DNA from: Dehalococcoides mccartyi
GTDB taxonomy: Bacteria; Chloroflexota; Dehalococcoidia; Dehalococcoidales; Dehalococcoidaceae
Assembly: GCF_001889305.1 (NCBI RefSeq)
Contig: NZ_CP013074.1
Span: forward strand, 682,001 to 746,000
DNA: 64,000 bases
Reading direction: 5' to 3'
Notes under the pieces: model-generated
Database searches by the model: none
What the model saw: only the letters and a program-made list of their open reading frames with translations
What the model was told of the DNA's origin: nothing
Shown here: in pieces, positions 24,030-32,207 of the stretch
Position numbering within the stretch: the first letter of the stretch is position 1
How the letters are laid out: each line of letters begins with the position of its first letter
Translations under genes and position numbers: made by a program

Positions 24030-24533
24030 CTAGTCACGGATTTCTTCGGGCAGTTCATCATCCGCCCCTATCTCGTGCAGCTTTTCTTCACTTTCAAGGT
24101 GGTCTATGTAAAGTATGCCATCCAGATGTTCGGTTTCATGTTCCAGCAACTGGGCGACAATACCGGTTCCTTTTATGCGGCAAGCCTTACCATGGCGGTC
24201 AAGCCCCTTAGCGGTAACAGTTTCGGCTCTGGTAAGTTCACCAAAATACCCCGGAATGGAAAGGCAGCCTTCAGTAACCTGTCTCTGCCCTTCTTTTTTC
24301 ACAATCTCCGGGTTAATAAGTACGGTTGCTTCTTTGGCATCCGGTTCGCGGAAAACTACCAGCCTGAGAGATACGCCCACTTGAGGGGCAGCTAATCCCG
24401 CTCCATCAGCGCTACTCATAGTTTCAATCATATCATCAATGAGCATTTGAATTGAGCTGTCAATGGAAGGTACTTTTTTGGCTTTCTTCCGTAAAACCGG
24501 CTCAGGCAGCTCACAGATGCGGCGTATTGCCAT
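24030..24533 (-). CDS. def: Peptide deformylase
   Basis: A 167-residue metalloenzyme that removes the formyl group from nascent N-terminal methionine. All three motifs are present: [10 protein letters not shown] (near residue 44), EGCLSIPG (near 90, metal Cys) and HETEHLDG (near 131, HExxH). Starts at ATG 24533 with GGAG upstream. First gene of a two-gene minus-strand unit with the HAD phosphatase, divergent from tRNA-Pro. Confidence 0.95.
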   Translation of the reverse strand: MAIRRICELPEPVLRKKAKKVPSIDSSIQMLIDDMIETMSSADGAGLAAPQVGVSLRLVVFREPDAKEATVLINPEIVKKEGQRQVTEGCLSIPGYFGELTRAETVTAKGLDRHGKACRIKGTGIVAQLLEHETEHLDGILYIDHLESEEKLHEIGADDELPEEIRD

Positions 24534-24617
24534 GGAATTTTTCTCCGTTTGCGAATTAGTTTATAAAATTACACTATAACTATAGCATATTTAGCTTTGG
24601 CGGACAAAAATTCAGAC

Positions 24618-24646
24618 TTGCTCAAAGTCAAGCACTATGCTACCAT
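24618..24646 (+). promoter_or_regulatory. tRNA-Pro promoter
   Basis: TTGCTC (24618-24623), 17 bases, TACCAT (24641-24646) with TG one base before the -10. Transcription would start about six bases before the tRNA. Confidence 0.55.
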
Positions 24647-24658
24647 ATCTTGCACAGT

Positions 24659-24735
24659 CGGGGTGTAGCGCAGCCTGGTAGCGCACCTGAATGGGGTTCA
24701 GGTGGTCGGAGGTTCAAATCCTCTCACCCCGACCA
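24659..24735 (+). tRNA. tRNA-Pro (GGG)
   Basis: Acceptor CGGGGTG paired with CACCCCG, D-arm AGCGCAGCCTGGTAGCGC, anticodon loop ATGGGGT (anticodon GGG), T-arm GGAGGTTCAAATCCTC, encoded CCA. Reads CCC/CCU. Confidence 0.95.
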
Positions 24736-24749
24736 TTTTCTTTAAACTA

Positions 24750-24776
24750 AAGCCCTCTTTCAAAGAGGGCTTTTTA
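24750..24776. terminator. Terminator between tRNA-Pro and the heliorhodopsin operon
   Basis: Arms AAAGCCCTCTTT and AAAGAGGGCTTT with a minimal loop, followed by TTTATTT. Lies between convergent units and may work in both directions. Confidence 0.85.
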
Positions 24777-24817
24777 TTTATCGGATAAATAAGTTTAGTA
24801 TGTTTATACAGTCTGAG

Positions 24818-25621
24818 TTACGAACCGCCCGCCAGTGCTCCGCCAAATACCTGCCAGGCCAGAGCTGTCTTGGCTGTAAGGCTTAGAAATACGTAAACCC
24901 GCTCGCCAAACAGATAATCCCGCCACTTGCCTGATTTCTTGTATTGCAGCCACATGTTTAGAGCAAAGCTGAAAAAGAAAACGAACAGAGTAGGCAGGAT
25001 GAAATAAACAAATGTGGGTATATTTTCGCTGGCTTGTGATATTGCCCCGAAGAAATAAATACTTATAGCCACCCAAGGTATGAATCCGGCAAAACACCCG
25101 AAAGTGTATGAAAGCCAGTTGGTTTTGGATGTGGTCTGGTTATGAAGCTCCATCATCAGGCCAAACAGATTCATAGCAGCATTTGCCCCAAAAATAGCAA
25201 TTAAAGTTGCTACATCATATATACCGCTGAGCATAGCAATCAGGACAATCATTATAGATGAACTTAAAGCATACTCGTACCAGCGGGCGTAGTTAATCCC
25301 TTTTGATAAATTAGTTTTGTACCATTCAAATATACCTGGTAAAGACAGCAAGAAATGGGCTGTGGCTGAAAGCAATAGGAAGATGGCAACCATAGGGCCT
25401 ACTGGCAGGTCAAATAGTACTTCGGGTGGTTTAAAAGTAATCCCGCCGGGGCCGCCGCCGATAAAGTTGGTGGTAACCGGAAGCGAGAAACTGTTGCTGA
25501 GGAATAAGATAAGTATTGATTGGGCTAAATGGAAACTGCCCATGACAAGGTTATAAACCCGCAGTTTCCTAAACGCTTGTGGCTGATTCAGCTCAGGCTG
25601 TTTTACTTTTTTGTTAGCCAT
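24818..25621 (-). CDS. Heliorhodopsin-type seven-helix membrane protein
   Basis: A 267-residue protein with seven hydrophobic helices. In the last helix K251 lies in SLTAKTALAWQ, the retinal Schiff-base lysine of heliorhodopsins; E116 in ARWYEYALSSS is the expected counterion; H31 and H89 match the conserved inner histidines. Spacing E116 to K251 and H31 to E116 agrees within one residue with that known for the heliorhodopsin 48C12 (His23, His80, Glu107, Lys241). Heliorhodopsins bind retinal with inverted topology and are proposed sensors or enzyme regulators. Start ATG 25621 has GGGAGG just upstream. Last gene of a three-gene operon. No retinal synthesis gene is in the window. Confidence 0.9.
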   Translation of the reverse strand: MANKKVKQPELNQPQAFRKLRVYNLVMGSFHLAQSILILFLSNSFSLPVTTNFIGGGPGGITFKPPEVLFDLPVGPMVAIFLLLSATAHFLLSLPGIFEWYKTNLSKGINYARWYEYALSSSIMIVLIAMLSGIYDVATLIAIFGANAAMNLFGLMMELHNQTTSKTNWLSYTFGCFAGFIPWVAISIYFFGAISQASENIPTFVYFILPTLFVFFFSFALNMWLQYKKSGKWRDYLFGERVYVFLSLTAKTALAWQVFGGALAGGS

Positions 25622-25673
25622 ATTACCTCCCGTCACCATTTACAGGTAAAAACAGGTAAACTCTCAAAAAAAG

Positions 25674-26075
25674 TTACAGGCTGTACAGAATGCCGCCTGT
25701 CAGTCCGGCGGCAGCACCCAGGAAAACCCCCCAGCCCATATCTACCAAAGCCATCTTCAGGCTGAAACTATTTAAAGTGGAATAATTGGTCAGGTCATGA
25801 ATACCGTAAGTGATAAATCCGAAAAGACCACCGTAAGCCAGAGCGGCAAAAATATTATCTCCGGCTAGCGGCAAAGCCATAGCTACTATACCTAAACTTA
25901 TAAGCAGGTAGACCAGTATTGCCGATGGCCAGTCCGGTGACATACTCCCTCCGCTCCAGCGGGCAATCGGAGAAAGTTCGGTAACGTAAAATTTTTTGGC
26001 AATCAAGCCAATCCAGACGATATCCAGAACAAAGATAAGCACCAATACTATAAGGTAGACCAGTATACCGCTCAT
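25674..26075 (-). CDS. DUF2177-family membrane protein
   Basis: A 133-residue protein with four hydrophobic helices. The pattern LDIVWIGLIAKKFY at the start and YGIHDLTNYSTL...DMGWG later is that of DUF2177 membrane proteins of unknown function. Its ATG overlaps the stop of the upstream hydrolase by four bases (ATGA), and the heliorhodopsin starts 52 bases after its stop, so the three are cotranscribed. A partner role for the heliorhodopsin is possible but only inferred from position. Confidence 0.8.
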   Translation of the reverse strand: MSGILVYLIVLVLIFVLDIVWIGLIAKKFYVTELSPIARWSGGSMSPDWPSAILVYLLISLGIVAMALPLAGDNIFAALAYGGLFGFITYGIHDLTNYSTLNSFSLKMALVDMGWGVFLGAAAGLTGGILYSL

Positions 26076-26743
26076 CTTTCCTCCTTAGGCGTTCTTTCCA
26101 TGTATTCTATAAACCAGCCACCTGCCAGTTCAGCCACTTTCTCCAGCGCCCCCGGCTCTTCAAAAAGGTGGCCGGCTCCGGGTAGTATGCAAAGATGATT
26201 GAGGGCGCGCATTTGCTTTTGAGCTTGGGTATTAAGCTTTAATACTTGGGAGTCATTTTCACCGACTATAAATAAAGTTGGAGATTCCACCATTGGCAGC
26301 AGTTCTCTGGCAAGGTCAGGCCGCCCTCCTCTAGATACAACCGCCTTTATCTGCCCGGGCAGTAGCGAAGAAGCATAAAGCGCGGCGGCAGCCCCGGTGC
26401 TTGCCCCGAAATAACCTAACGGCAGGTTTTTGGTTTCTTCTTTGGTTTTCAGCATTTCAGTTACTTTAATAACTCTGTCTGCCAGAAAACGGAAATTGTA
26501 GCGGGTATTGGCTATTAGAATATCTACCATATCTTCTTGGGGTGTCAGCAAATCAAATAGAAAGGTAGCTAATCCATAACTATTTAGCTGGTGGGCAACC
26601 TGACGGTTGCGGGGACTCTGGCGGTTTGAGCCTGAGCCATGTACAAATATCACTAGCCCTATGGGTTCCGGCGGTATAGCCAGCTCACCGGGCAATTTGG
26701 TAGTGCCTATCACAACATTTATAGTTTTTTCGTATATCTGCAT
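26072..26743 (-). CDS. Alpha/beta hydrolase, dienelactone hydrolase-like
   Basis: A 223-residue alpha/beta-hydrolase. The oxyanion region VIFVHGSGSNRQSP is near residue 35; the nucleophile elbow is GASTG (GxSxG) near residue 114; candidate acid and His are in VGENDSQ and GAGHLFEE. The family hydrolyses esters or lactones; the substrate is unknown. It has no signal peptide, so it is cytoplasmic. First gene of the hydrolase-DUF2177-heliorhodopsin operon, with its own promoter at 26760-26788 and AGGA as ribosome binding site. Confidence 0.85.
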   Translation of the reverse strand: MQIYEKTINVVIGTTKLPGELAIPPEPIGLVIFVHGSGSNRQSPRNRQVAHQLNSYGLATFLFDLLTPQEDMVDILIANTRYNFRFLADRVIKVTEMLKTKEETKNLPLGYFGASTGAAAALYASSLLPGQIKAVVSRGGRPDLARELLPMVESPTLFIVGENDSQVLKLNTQAQKQMRALNHLCILPGAGHLFEEPGALEKVAELAGGWFIEYMERTPKEER

Positions 26744-26759
26744 AAAAATTCCTGGCTAT

Positions 26760-26788
26760 AGTATAGGATATTACTTTACCAAAGTCAT
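26760..26788 (-). promoter_or_regulatory. Promoter of the heliorhodopsin operon
   Basis: Minus strand ATGACT (26788-26783), 17 bases, TATACT (26765-26760). Transcription start is predicted about 10 bases before the ATG of the hydrolase, leaving a short leader with CCAGGA. Confidence 0.55.
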
Positions 26789-26955
26789 TATAAATAAAGC
26801 AAAATTATTAAACTAAATTTAAAAATAGGTGTTTTCCCATAGGGCAAATAAGTACTAATACGCATTATTTTTGATGGTCAATTATTGTAACCTTCTAACA
26901 CGGACAGACTCTTTTCCCTGCTGTATTTGAGTTAAGAAATATGGAGGAGGCCGAA

Positions 26956-27120
26956 ATGAAAGTCACAATAAACGCCTGCCCCAAGTGCAAAAAGGAACGG
27001 GTTATTCGGATAGAAGATGAAAATAACCTCTATGAGTATCGGGAGCGATATGTACATCAGGACTGCACCAAGTGTGTAGCCAAAGAAATGGAATCTAAAG
27101 CAGTAGGTGCTTCGGCCTGA
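26956..27120 (+). CDS. Small 54-residue zinc-binding protein
   Basis: Begins at ATG 26956 with GGAGGAGG directly upstream; an ATG at 26941 is in frame but would overlap that ribosome site. The product carries CPKC near residue 8 and CTKC near residue 37, a likely single zinc site, and is otherwise charged. It is followed by a strong terminator, which supports a real gene. No family is recognised beyond a generic zinc ribbon. Confidence 0.65.
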   Translation: MKVTINACPKCKKERVIRIEDENNLYEYRERYVHQDCTKCVAKEMESKAVGASA

Positions 27121-27140
27121 CTCCAATATCACTTAATAAT

Positions 27141-27170
27141 AAAGCCCCCGGCTTTAAGCCGGGGGCTTTT
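27141..27170. terminator. Bidirectional terminator before hppA
   Basis: Arms AAAGCCCCCGGCTT and AAGCCGGGGGCTTT with virtually no loop, with A/T tracts on both sides. It separates the convergent small zinc protein and the pyrophosphatase gene. Confidence 0.9.
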
Positions 27171-27190
27171 GATTTTATCTGCTTGCGTTA

Positions 27191-29317
27191 CTAGATAAAA
27201 AGAGGAGCAAGTACCAGAGTAATGGTAGAAAGCAACTTTATCAGTACGTGGATTGACGGACCGGCAGTGTCCTTGAAGGGGTCACCTACTGTATCACCCA
27301 CCACAGTTGCGGCATGAGTAACAGTATGTTTCATGACAGGACTGCCATCTTTTTCCAGCATTTCGCCTGTTTCAATGTATTTTTTGGCATTATCCCAGGC
27401 ACCGCCTGCGTTATTCAGATAGGCGGCCATCATGATACCGCCGATAGTACCTACCATCAGGAATCCGGCGATGGCCATTGCGGAATCATATCCGGTTACT
27501 CTAAGGAAAATACCCAGAATAATGGGGGAAAGTACGGGCAGCAGGCCGGGGAAAATCATTTCGCGCAGACCGGCGGCAGCGGTTATATCTACTGCACGAG
27601 CATAATCCGGGCGTGAAGTTCCGGCTAGAATACCGGGGTCGGCCTTAAACTGGCGGCGTACTTCTTCAATAATCTTGGAAGCAGTTTTACCCACAGCTTT
27701 GATAGCTACGGCGGAGAAGAAGAATACCAGGGCAACAGCCAGCAAACCGCCTACGAATACTTCAATTCGTGAAAGGTCTACCGCCATCATTTCGGTTTCA
27801 CCGCGAAGGAAGGCAACCCGCTCCAGATAAGCCTCAAAGAGCAGGAAAGCAGCCAGACCGGCAGAAGCCAGGGCATACCCCTTGGTCAAAGCCTTGGTGG
27901 TATTACCAACGGCATCCAGATGGTCAGTAATTTTTCTTACTTTGCCGCCTACTCCGGCCATTTCAATAACGCCGTTTGCATTATCGGTAATGGGGCCGAA
28001 AGTATCCATGGCAAGAATGAAGGGGCAGGTCATAAGCATACCCATGGTAGCGGCAGCAGTACCGAAAACAGCACCGCCAGCGATACCGGTTTGTCCGCCC
28101 ATCCAGTAAGAAAGCAGCAGGGCGGCACCAATAGTAATAGCGGTAGGCATGGCGGTTTCAAGACCGACAGCCGTACCGGAAACTATATTGGTAGCCGGAC
28201 CGGTGCGTGAGGCATTGGCAATTTCCTTAACGGGGTTATAACGGAATTCAGTGTAGTATTGAGTTATGAAAACCATGGCTACACTGGTAAGAATACCAAT
28301 GACGCCTGCACCAAACAGCCACAGGTCACCGCCAATAGTCTGATTAGCTATAAAGATACCTATTATAGATAAACCTACAGCTGTAAAGTAGCCGCGGTTA
28401 AGGGCATTCATGGGGCTTTCGTTATCCTTACCGCGTACGAACATAATACCTATGATTGAGGCCAATATGCCGAAGGCACGGACAACCAGCGGGAAGAGTA
28501 CCCAGGCAGCATTTCCAGTAGCCAGATAAAGGGTAATACCCAGTATCATAGCACCTATATTTTCGGCAGCAGTAGATTCAAATAAATCAGCACCGCGGCC
28601 GGCGCAGTCACCTACGTTATCACCCACCAGGTCAGCGATAACAGCGGCATTGCGGGGATCATCTTCAGGGATACCGGCTTCAACTTTACCCACCAGGTCA
28701 GCACCCATGTCAGCGGCTTTGGTATAAATACCGCCGCCCAGCTGGGCAAACAGAGCCACAAAACTGGCACCGAAACCGAAACCGATAATAAGATGGGGAG
28801 TTACTTCGGGATTGCCTCCGTACATGTAATAGATGCCGGCGACACCAAGCAGACTTAGAGCGACAATGAGGAAACCGGAAACAGCACCGCCTCTAATAGC
28901 TACTGTAACAGCTTCAGAGAGGCCACCTTTTGCGGCAGCAGCGGCACATCTGAGGTTTGATTTAACCGAGATGTACATGCCGATAATGCCAGAGATACCG
29001 GAGCATAGAGCACCTGCCATGAAGGCAAGAGCAGTCCGCCAGGCGATACCAAAACCGGTTATGCCATAGGCTTCCAGTCCGCGTTCGCCACCTAGCAAAC
29101 CAACCACTGCACCCACAGCTACTGCAGCCACGATGGCCAGAATAGCGATGGTGCGATACTGCCGCCTCAAGAAAGCTACAGCGCCTTCAAGAATACGGCC
29201 GGCAATATCCTGCATAGCCGGGGTACCGGAATCACGACGCATAACATCGCGAATCAGGTAGAGGGCAAATAGCACGGCAATAAGCCCTGCTGTCCACACC
29301 AACCAGGATAGATCCAC
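27191..29317 (-). CDS. hppA: Membrane-bound pyrophosphatase, K+-independent H+-pumping type
   Basis: A 708-residue integral membrane protein with about 16 helices that couples pyrophosphate hydrolysis to ion transport across the cytoplasmic membrane. Catalytic motifs: YTKAADMGADLVGKVE, EDDPRNAAVIADLVGDNVGD and, near the C-terminus, DTVGDPFKDTAGPS. The potassium-dependence position reads GNTTKA; Lys there is the known mark of K+-independent, H+-pumping enzymes. GTG start at 29317 with GGGAG upstream and a near-consensus promoter. Its paralogue at 43954-45993 has Ala at the same position. Confidence 0.94.
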   Translation of the reverse strand: MDLSWLVWTAGLIAVLFALYLIRDVMRRDSGTPAMQDIAGRILEGAVAFLRRQYRTIAILAIVAAVAVGAVVGLLGGERGLEAYGITGFGIAWRTALAFMAGALCSGISGIIGMYISVKSNLRCAAAAAKGGLSEAVTVAIRGGAVSGFLIVALSLLGVAGIYYMYGGNPEVTPHLIIGFGFGASFVALFAQLGGGIYTKAADMGADLVGKVEAGIPEDDPRNAAVIADLVGDNVGDCAGRGADLFESTAAENIGAMILGITLYLATGNAAWVLFPLVVRAFGILASIIGIMFVRGKDNESPMNALNRGYFTAVGLSIIGIFIANQTIGGDLWLFGAGVIGILTSVAMVFITQYYTEFRYNPVKEIANASRTGPATNIVSGTAVGLETAMPTAITIGAALLLSYWMGGQTGIAGGAVFGTAAATMGMLMTCPFILAMDTFGPITDNANGVIEMAGVGGKVRKITDHLDAVGNTTKALTKGYALASAGLAAFLLFEAYLERVAFLRGETEMMAVDLSRIEVFVGGLLAVALVFFFSAVAIKAVGKTASKIIEEVRRQFKADPGILAGTSRPDYARAVDITAAAGLREMIFPGLLPVLSPIILGIFLRVTGYDSAMAIAGFLMVGTIGGIMMAAYLNNAGGAWDNAKKYIETGEMLEKDGSPVMKHTVTHAATVVGDTVGDPFKDTAGPSIHVLIKLLSTITLVLAPLFI

Positions 29318-29362
29318 AGTCTTCTCCCTTCTTTTTTTAGTCTTCTATTTTTAAACGCCGTA

Positions 29363-29391
29363 AGTATAAGTTATAAGTGCATTTTCGTCAA
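29363..29391 (-). promoter_or_regulatory. Promoter of the first pyrophosphatase gene
   Basis: Minus strand TTGACG (29391-29386), 17 bases, TATACT (29368-29363). Leader of about 40 bases to the GTG start. Confidence 0.7.
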
Positions 29392-29442
29392 ACATGCAAG
29401 TACCTTTGGAATAAGTGATATATATCAAACGGACATGGGGCT

Positions 29443-29471
29443 TTGCAAAGCTGACTGTATTCTGATATAAA
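29443..29471 (+). promoter_or_regulatory. Promoter of the 76-residue membrane protein gene
   Basis: TTGCAA (29443-29448), 17 bases, TATAAA (29466-29471), with TGA before the -10. Leader of about 13 bases containing AGGAGA. Confidence 0.6.
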
Positions 29472-29490
29472 TACCCCCTAGGAGACAATT

Positions 29491-29721
29491 ATGGGGATTA
29501 CCAGTTTTGTAATAGGCCTTTTCAGTTTGGCCGGTATGGGAGTGGGTTTGATTCCTTTGCTGGGCACGATTAATTTTTTTAATTTCTTCTTTGCACTTAT
29601 CGGTTTGGGATTGGGTATCGGCGGTATGCTGCGTTCCCCCCGCCACCGTCTCAGTTTGGCAGGGATTGCTCTTTGCGGATTATCTTTGGTGCTGGGTTTT
29701 GTAAAATACATCTTAGGTTAA
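29491..29721 (+). CDS. Small DUF4190-like membrane protein
   Basis: A 76-residue protein with two or three hydrophobic helices rich in Gly and Leu and a short basic loop (RSPRHR) between them. The repeated small-residue pattern is like DUF4190 proteins. ATG 29491 follows AGGAGA; a promoter and a downstream terminator bracket the gene, so it is a single-gene unit. Function unknown. Confidence 0.7.
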   Translation: MGITSFVIGLFSLAGMGVGLIPLLGTINFFNFFFALIGLGLGIGGMLRSPRHRLSLAGIALCGLSLVLGFVKYILG

Positions 29722-29738
29722 TATTTCCTGTCTCAAAT

Positions 29739-29768
29739 AAAAAAGCCAGACTTAAGTCTGGCTTTTTT
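29739..29768. terminator. Bidirectional terminator
   Basis: Arms AAAAAGCCAGACTT and AAGTCTGGCTTTTT form a perfect palindrome-like hairpin with T runs on both strands, between convergent small membrane protein genes. Confidence 0.88.
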
Positions 29769-29787
29769 ATTTGTTGGTTTATTTAAA

Positions 29788-30117
29788 TTATTTATTTGCC
29801 CAGCGCTCGGCTATATCCCCTGCAATGGGCAATTTGTATTTGAACCCTTGTGCCGCCTTTACTATCAGAACTACCCACAATATGAATGAAAGAACACTTA
29901 TAACCCAGCTGATAAATACCCCCAGCACAGGTATTATGGTAAAAACCAAACCGATTATCTGAAGTGAACCGAAAACCACCAGTGACTGATAGGCATGGAA
30001 GCGGACAAATTTATTATCTTTCTCAAGAATCAGGAATATAATAGCGGAAATCCAGGCAAGTACGTAACAAAGTAATCCGGCAACATTTTCCTGCAAACCG
30101 GTAGAGGTTCTGGTCAT
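29788..30117 (-). CDS. DUF4870-family membrane protein
   Basis: A 109-residue protein with three hydrophobic helices. The sequence NVAGLLCYVLAW, then FVRFHAYQSLV and a third helix followed by a short basic tail, matches DUF4870 (Tic20-like) membrane proteins, whose role is unknown. ATG 30117 is preceded by GGAG. It follows the site-2 protease gene by 73 bases on the same strand and may be cotranscribed. Confidence 0.82.
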   Translation of the reverse strand: MTRTSTGLQENVAGLLCYVLAWISAIIFLILEKDNKFVRFHAYQSLVVFGSLQIIGLVFTIIPVLGVFISWVISVLSFILWVVLIVKAAQGFKYKLPIAGDIAERWANK

Positions 30118-30190
30118 TAGTATCTCCTTTAATAATCTAGTTTAAGGCTATATTATTTTAAACTTGGCGTCAATATATCCGAATATATTT

Positions 30191-31333
30191 TTATTGTTTT
30201 ACATCCGGATGCTTGGTTTCCATTTCCTGCCGCATTTGCAGGTATTCTATCAGGCTGGTACGGGAAATAATGCCTACCAGTTTGCCATCTGATAAAACCG
30301 GCAGCTGGTTAATATCTTTGGACTGCAGTATATTTATCACATTGCCAAGATGTTCTTCAGGGTTCACCGTCTTAAGTTTTTCAAAAGGGGTCATTACCTG
30401 CCGTACTGATGTCTGGCCAAGTTTATCTGTCGGTATTTTTTTAATATCACTCAGGCTTATAAGGCCTGTAAGCTGCCCATTCTCAAATACAGGGAGCGCC
30501 CTTTGGTTAAGCGGCAATATATATTCGTGAAGTGTCTGATAGAGTGTTTTATCCGGGTCAATAGTTTTAAATTCACGCCGCATCACTCTGCTTACGTTTA
30601 CTGCGCTGAGTATTTCCGAAATAACTGTTTGCTGGTATGATCCTTGAGCCGTTGTAGCCATAAACCAGCCTATAAGTGCCAGCCAGAGACCGCTTATACC
30701 TATGCCCAGGAAAGCGGCGGTAATACCTCCAAAGATTAGCAGGTAAGCAAAGACCAGCCCTACTCTAGCTGAAATGAGAGTGGCTTTTCTGAGATTCTTT
30801 AAGGTATTCCAAATAATAGCTCTGAGTATCCGCCCCCCGTCCAGAGGGAAACCGGGGGTAAGATTGAAAATGGCCAGCATGGCGTTTATCTGGGCTAGAT
30901 ATAAAAATACTCCGCTTGTCAGAGTAATATTGAGAGCGGCGAAGACAGACTGAAATAGCCAGAATACCAGTGCCAGTATAATGCTGACTGCCGGACCGGA
31001 GATAGCTATACGGAATTCGGCTCCGGGATTATCCGGTTCTTTGGTCAGGTTTGAAACCCCGCCAAAAATAAACAAAACTATGCTTTTAACCGGTATGCCC
31101 TGTCTTATGGCTATCACAGAGTGCCCCAGTTCATGGGCTAAAACCGAGCCGAAAAGGAGCAGGCAGCTTAGAACCCCCAATGCCCAACCGGTAAACAGGC
31201 TTATTTGGTTATCTATTGCAGGATAATAAGCCACAGCCAAAGACCAGCTTAGCAGAGCGAAGATAATGAGCCACGAAGCATGAATGCCTATTTCTATGCC
31301 TAGAATCCGCCCAAGCTTGAAAGAGGATTTCAT
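30191..31333 (-). CDS. Site-2 protease (M50) with C-terminal CBS pair
   Basis: A 380-residue intramembrane zinc metalloprotease. Six hydrophobic helices in the first 220 residues carry AHELGHSV (HExxH, near residue 66) and LDGGRILRA with a preceding FNLTPGFP, completing the metal site. Residues about 245-375 form two CBS domains, which usually bind adenine nucleotides. Such proteins cleave membrane-embedded substrates, often anti-sigma factors; the substrate here is unknown. It follows the GreA fusion by 29 bases. A second copy of the same architecture is at 34418-35533. Confidence 0.9.
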   Translation of the reverse strand: MKSSFKLGRILGIEIGIHASWLIIFALLSWSLAVAYYPAIDNQISLFTGWALGVLSCLLLFGSVLAHELGHSVIAIRQGIPVKSIVLFIFGGVSNLTKEPDNPGAEFRIAISGPAVSIILALVFWLFQSVFAALNITLTSGVFLYLAQINAMLAIFNLTPGFPLDGGRILRAIIWNTLKNLRKATLISARVGLVFAYLLIFGGITAAFLGIGISGLWLALIGWFMATTAQGSYQQTVISEILSAVNVSRVMRREFKTIDPDKTLYQTLHEYILPLNQRALPVFENGQLTGLISLSDIKKIPTDKLGQTSVRQVMTPFEKLKTVNPEEHLGNVINILQSKDINQLPVLSDGKLVGIISRTSLIEYLQMRQEMETKHPDVKQ

Positions 31334-31362
31334 GGTCTCCCTCCAGCAGCTGTAAGGAGTTA

Positions 31363-32160
31363 TTAAAAGCTTATATCTTCTATTATATACTGTAAAGTAC
31401 CGGAGGGTACTTCTATTTCTACTTTATCGCCCTTACACCGGTTAAAAAGAGCCTTGCCAATGGGTGATGAGGCAGATATTTTGCCCTTTAGGGGTTCTAT
31501 TTCTTTAGGGCTCACCAAAGTATAAACGCACTGGTCCCCGTTTTTCAGGTCACGGAGTTTTACGGTATTGCCCATATTTACTTTGGATGTGTTATTATCG
31601 GTATATTCGCTGACTTCGGCATATTTTAGTTCGTGTTCTATTTCTTTTATGCGCCCTTCAATCTGGCCGCGTTGTTCCTTGGCGGCGTGGTAAGGGGCAT
31701 TTTCACGCATATCTTTATCCATGGCAGCCAAACGCATTTCTTCAATAACTTCAATCCGTTTGCCTTTCAGGGTGCTCAGTTCATCTTCCAGTTTTTTATA
31801 ACCGCTTGCGGTCATAGGTATCTTTTCAACGGCAGTTTGGCTGGTGCGGGCAGCAGATTTTCGTGAAGCCAGCTTTTTAATCTTGATATGTGAAGAAAGA
31901 TTGTAATCCACCCAACCCTGTTCATTCAGGTATGTCAGGAAAGCCCGTACAGACTGTAGTTTGACGGATACTTCCTTGTCAGAAGAAGAGATGCATTCCG
32001 GGTAGCGGGATACCTCAATGGCAGTCATACGGCAAACAAGCTTGTCCTTTCCGCACCAGCGGGTAAAATGGACCAGCGAATTCTGGTGAATTTTCTTATT
32101 GCTGTTATCGTTAAGATATTGATTTAATGCTTCGTCAAGGTTAATGCCGCTGTTTTGCAT
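31363..32160 (-). CDS. GreA-type transcript cleavage factor fused to a tyrosine-recombinase-like N-terminal domain
   Basis: A 265-residue protein. Residues about 115-265 are a complete GreA: coiled coil MTASGYKKLEDEL...DMRENAPYHAAKEQ with the acidic tip D150/E153, then the C-terminal FKBP-like domain ending SSPIGKALFNRCKGDKVEI. GreA inserts the coil into RNA polymerase to rescue backtracked complexes. Residues 1-100 instead resemble the SAM-like core-binding domain of XerC/D recombinases: SLVHFTRW, MTAIEVSRY, SVRAFLTYLNEQGWV. No catalytic recombinase domain follows. The combination suggests a DNA-binding GreA; that is inference. Lies between the flavoprotein and the site-2 protease in one operon. 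Confidence 0.85.
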   Translation of the reverse strand: MQNSGINLDEALNQYLNDNSNKKIHQNSLVHFTRWCGKDKLVCRMTAIEVSRYPECISSSDKEVSVKLQSVRAFLTYLNEQGWVDYNLSSHIKIKKLASRKSAARTSQTAVEKIPMTASGYKKLEDELSTLKGKRIEVIEEMRLAAMDKDMRENAPYHAAKEQRGQIEGRIKEIEHELKYAEVSEYTDNNTSKVNMGNTVKLRDLKNGDQCVYTLVSPKEIEPLKGKISASSPIGKALFNRCKGDKVEIEVPSGTLQYIIEDISF

Positions 32161-32207
32161 AAAAATTCTGATTGACTCCGATTTTCTTTTTTAGCTGCGG
32201 ATAAGAT

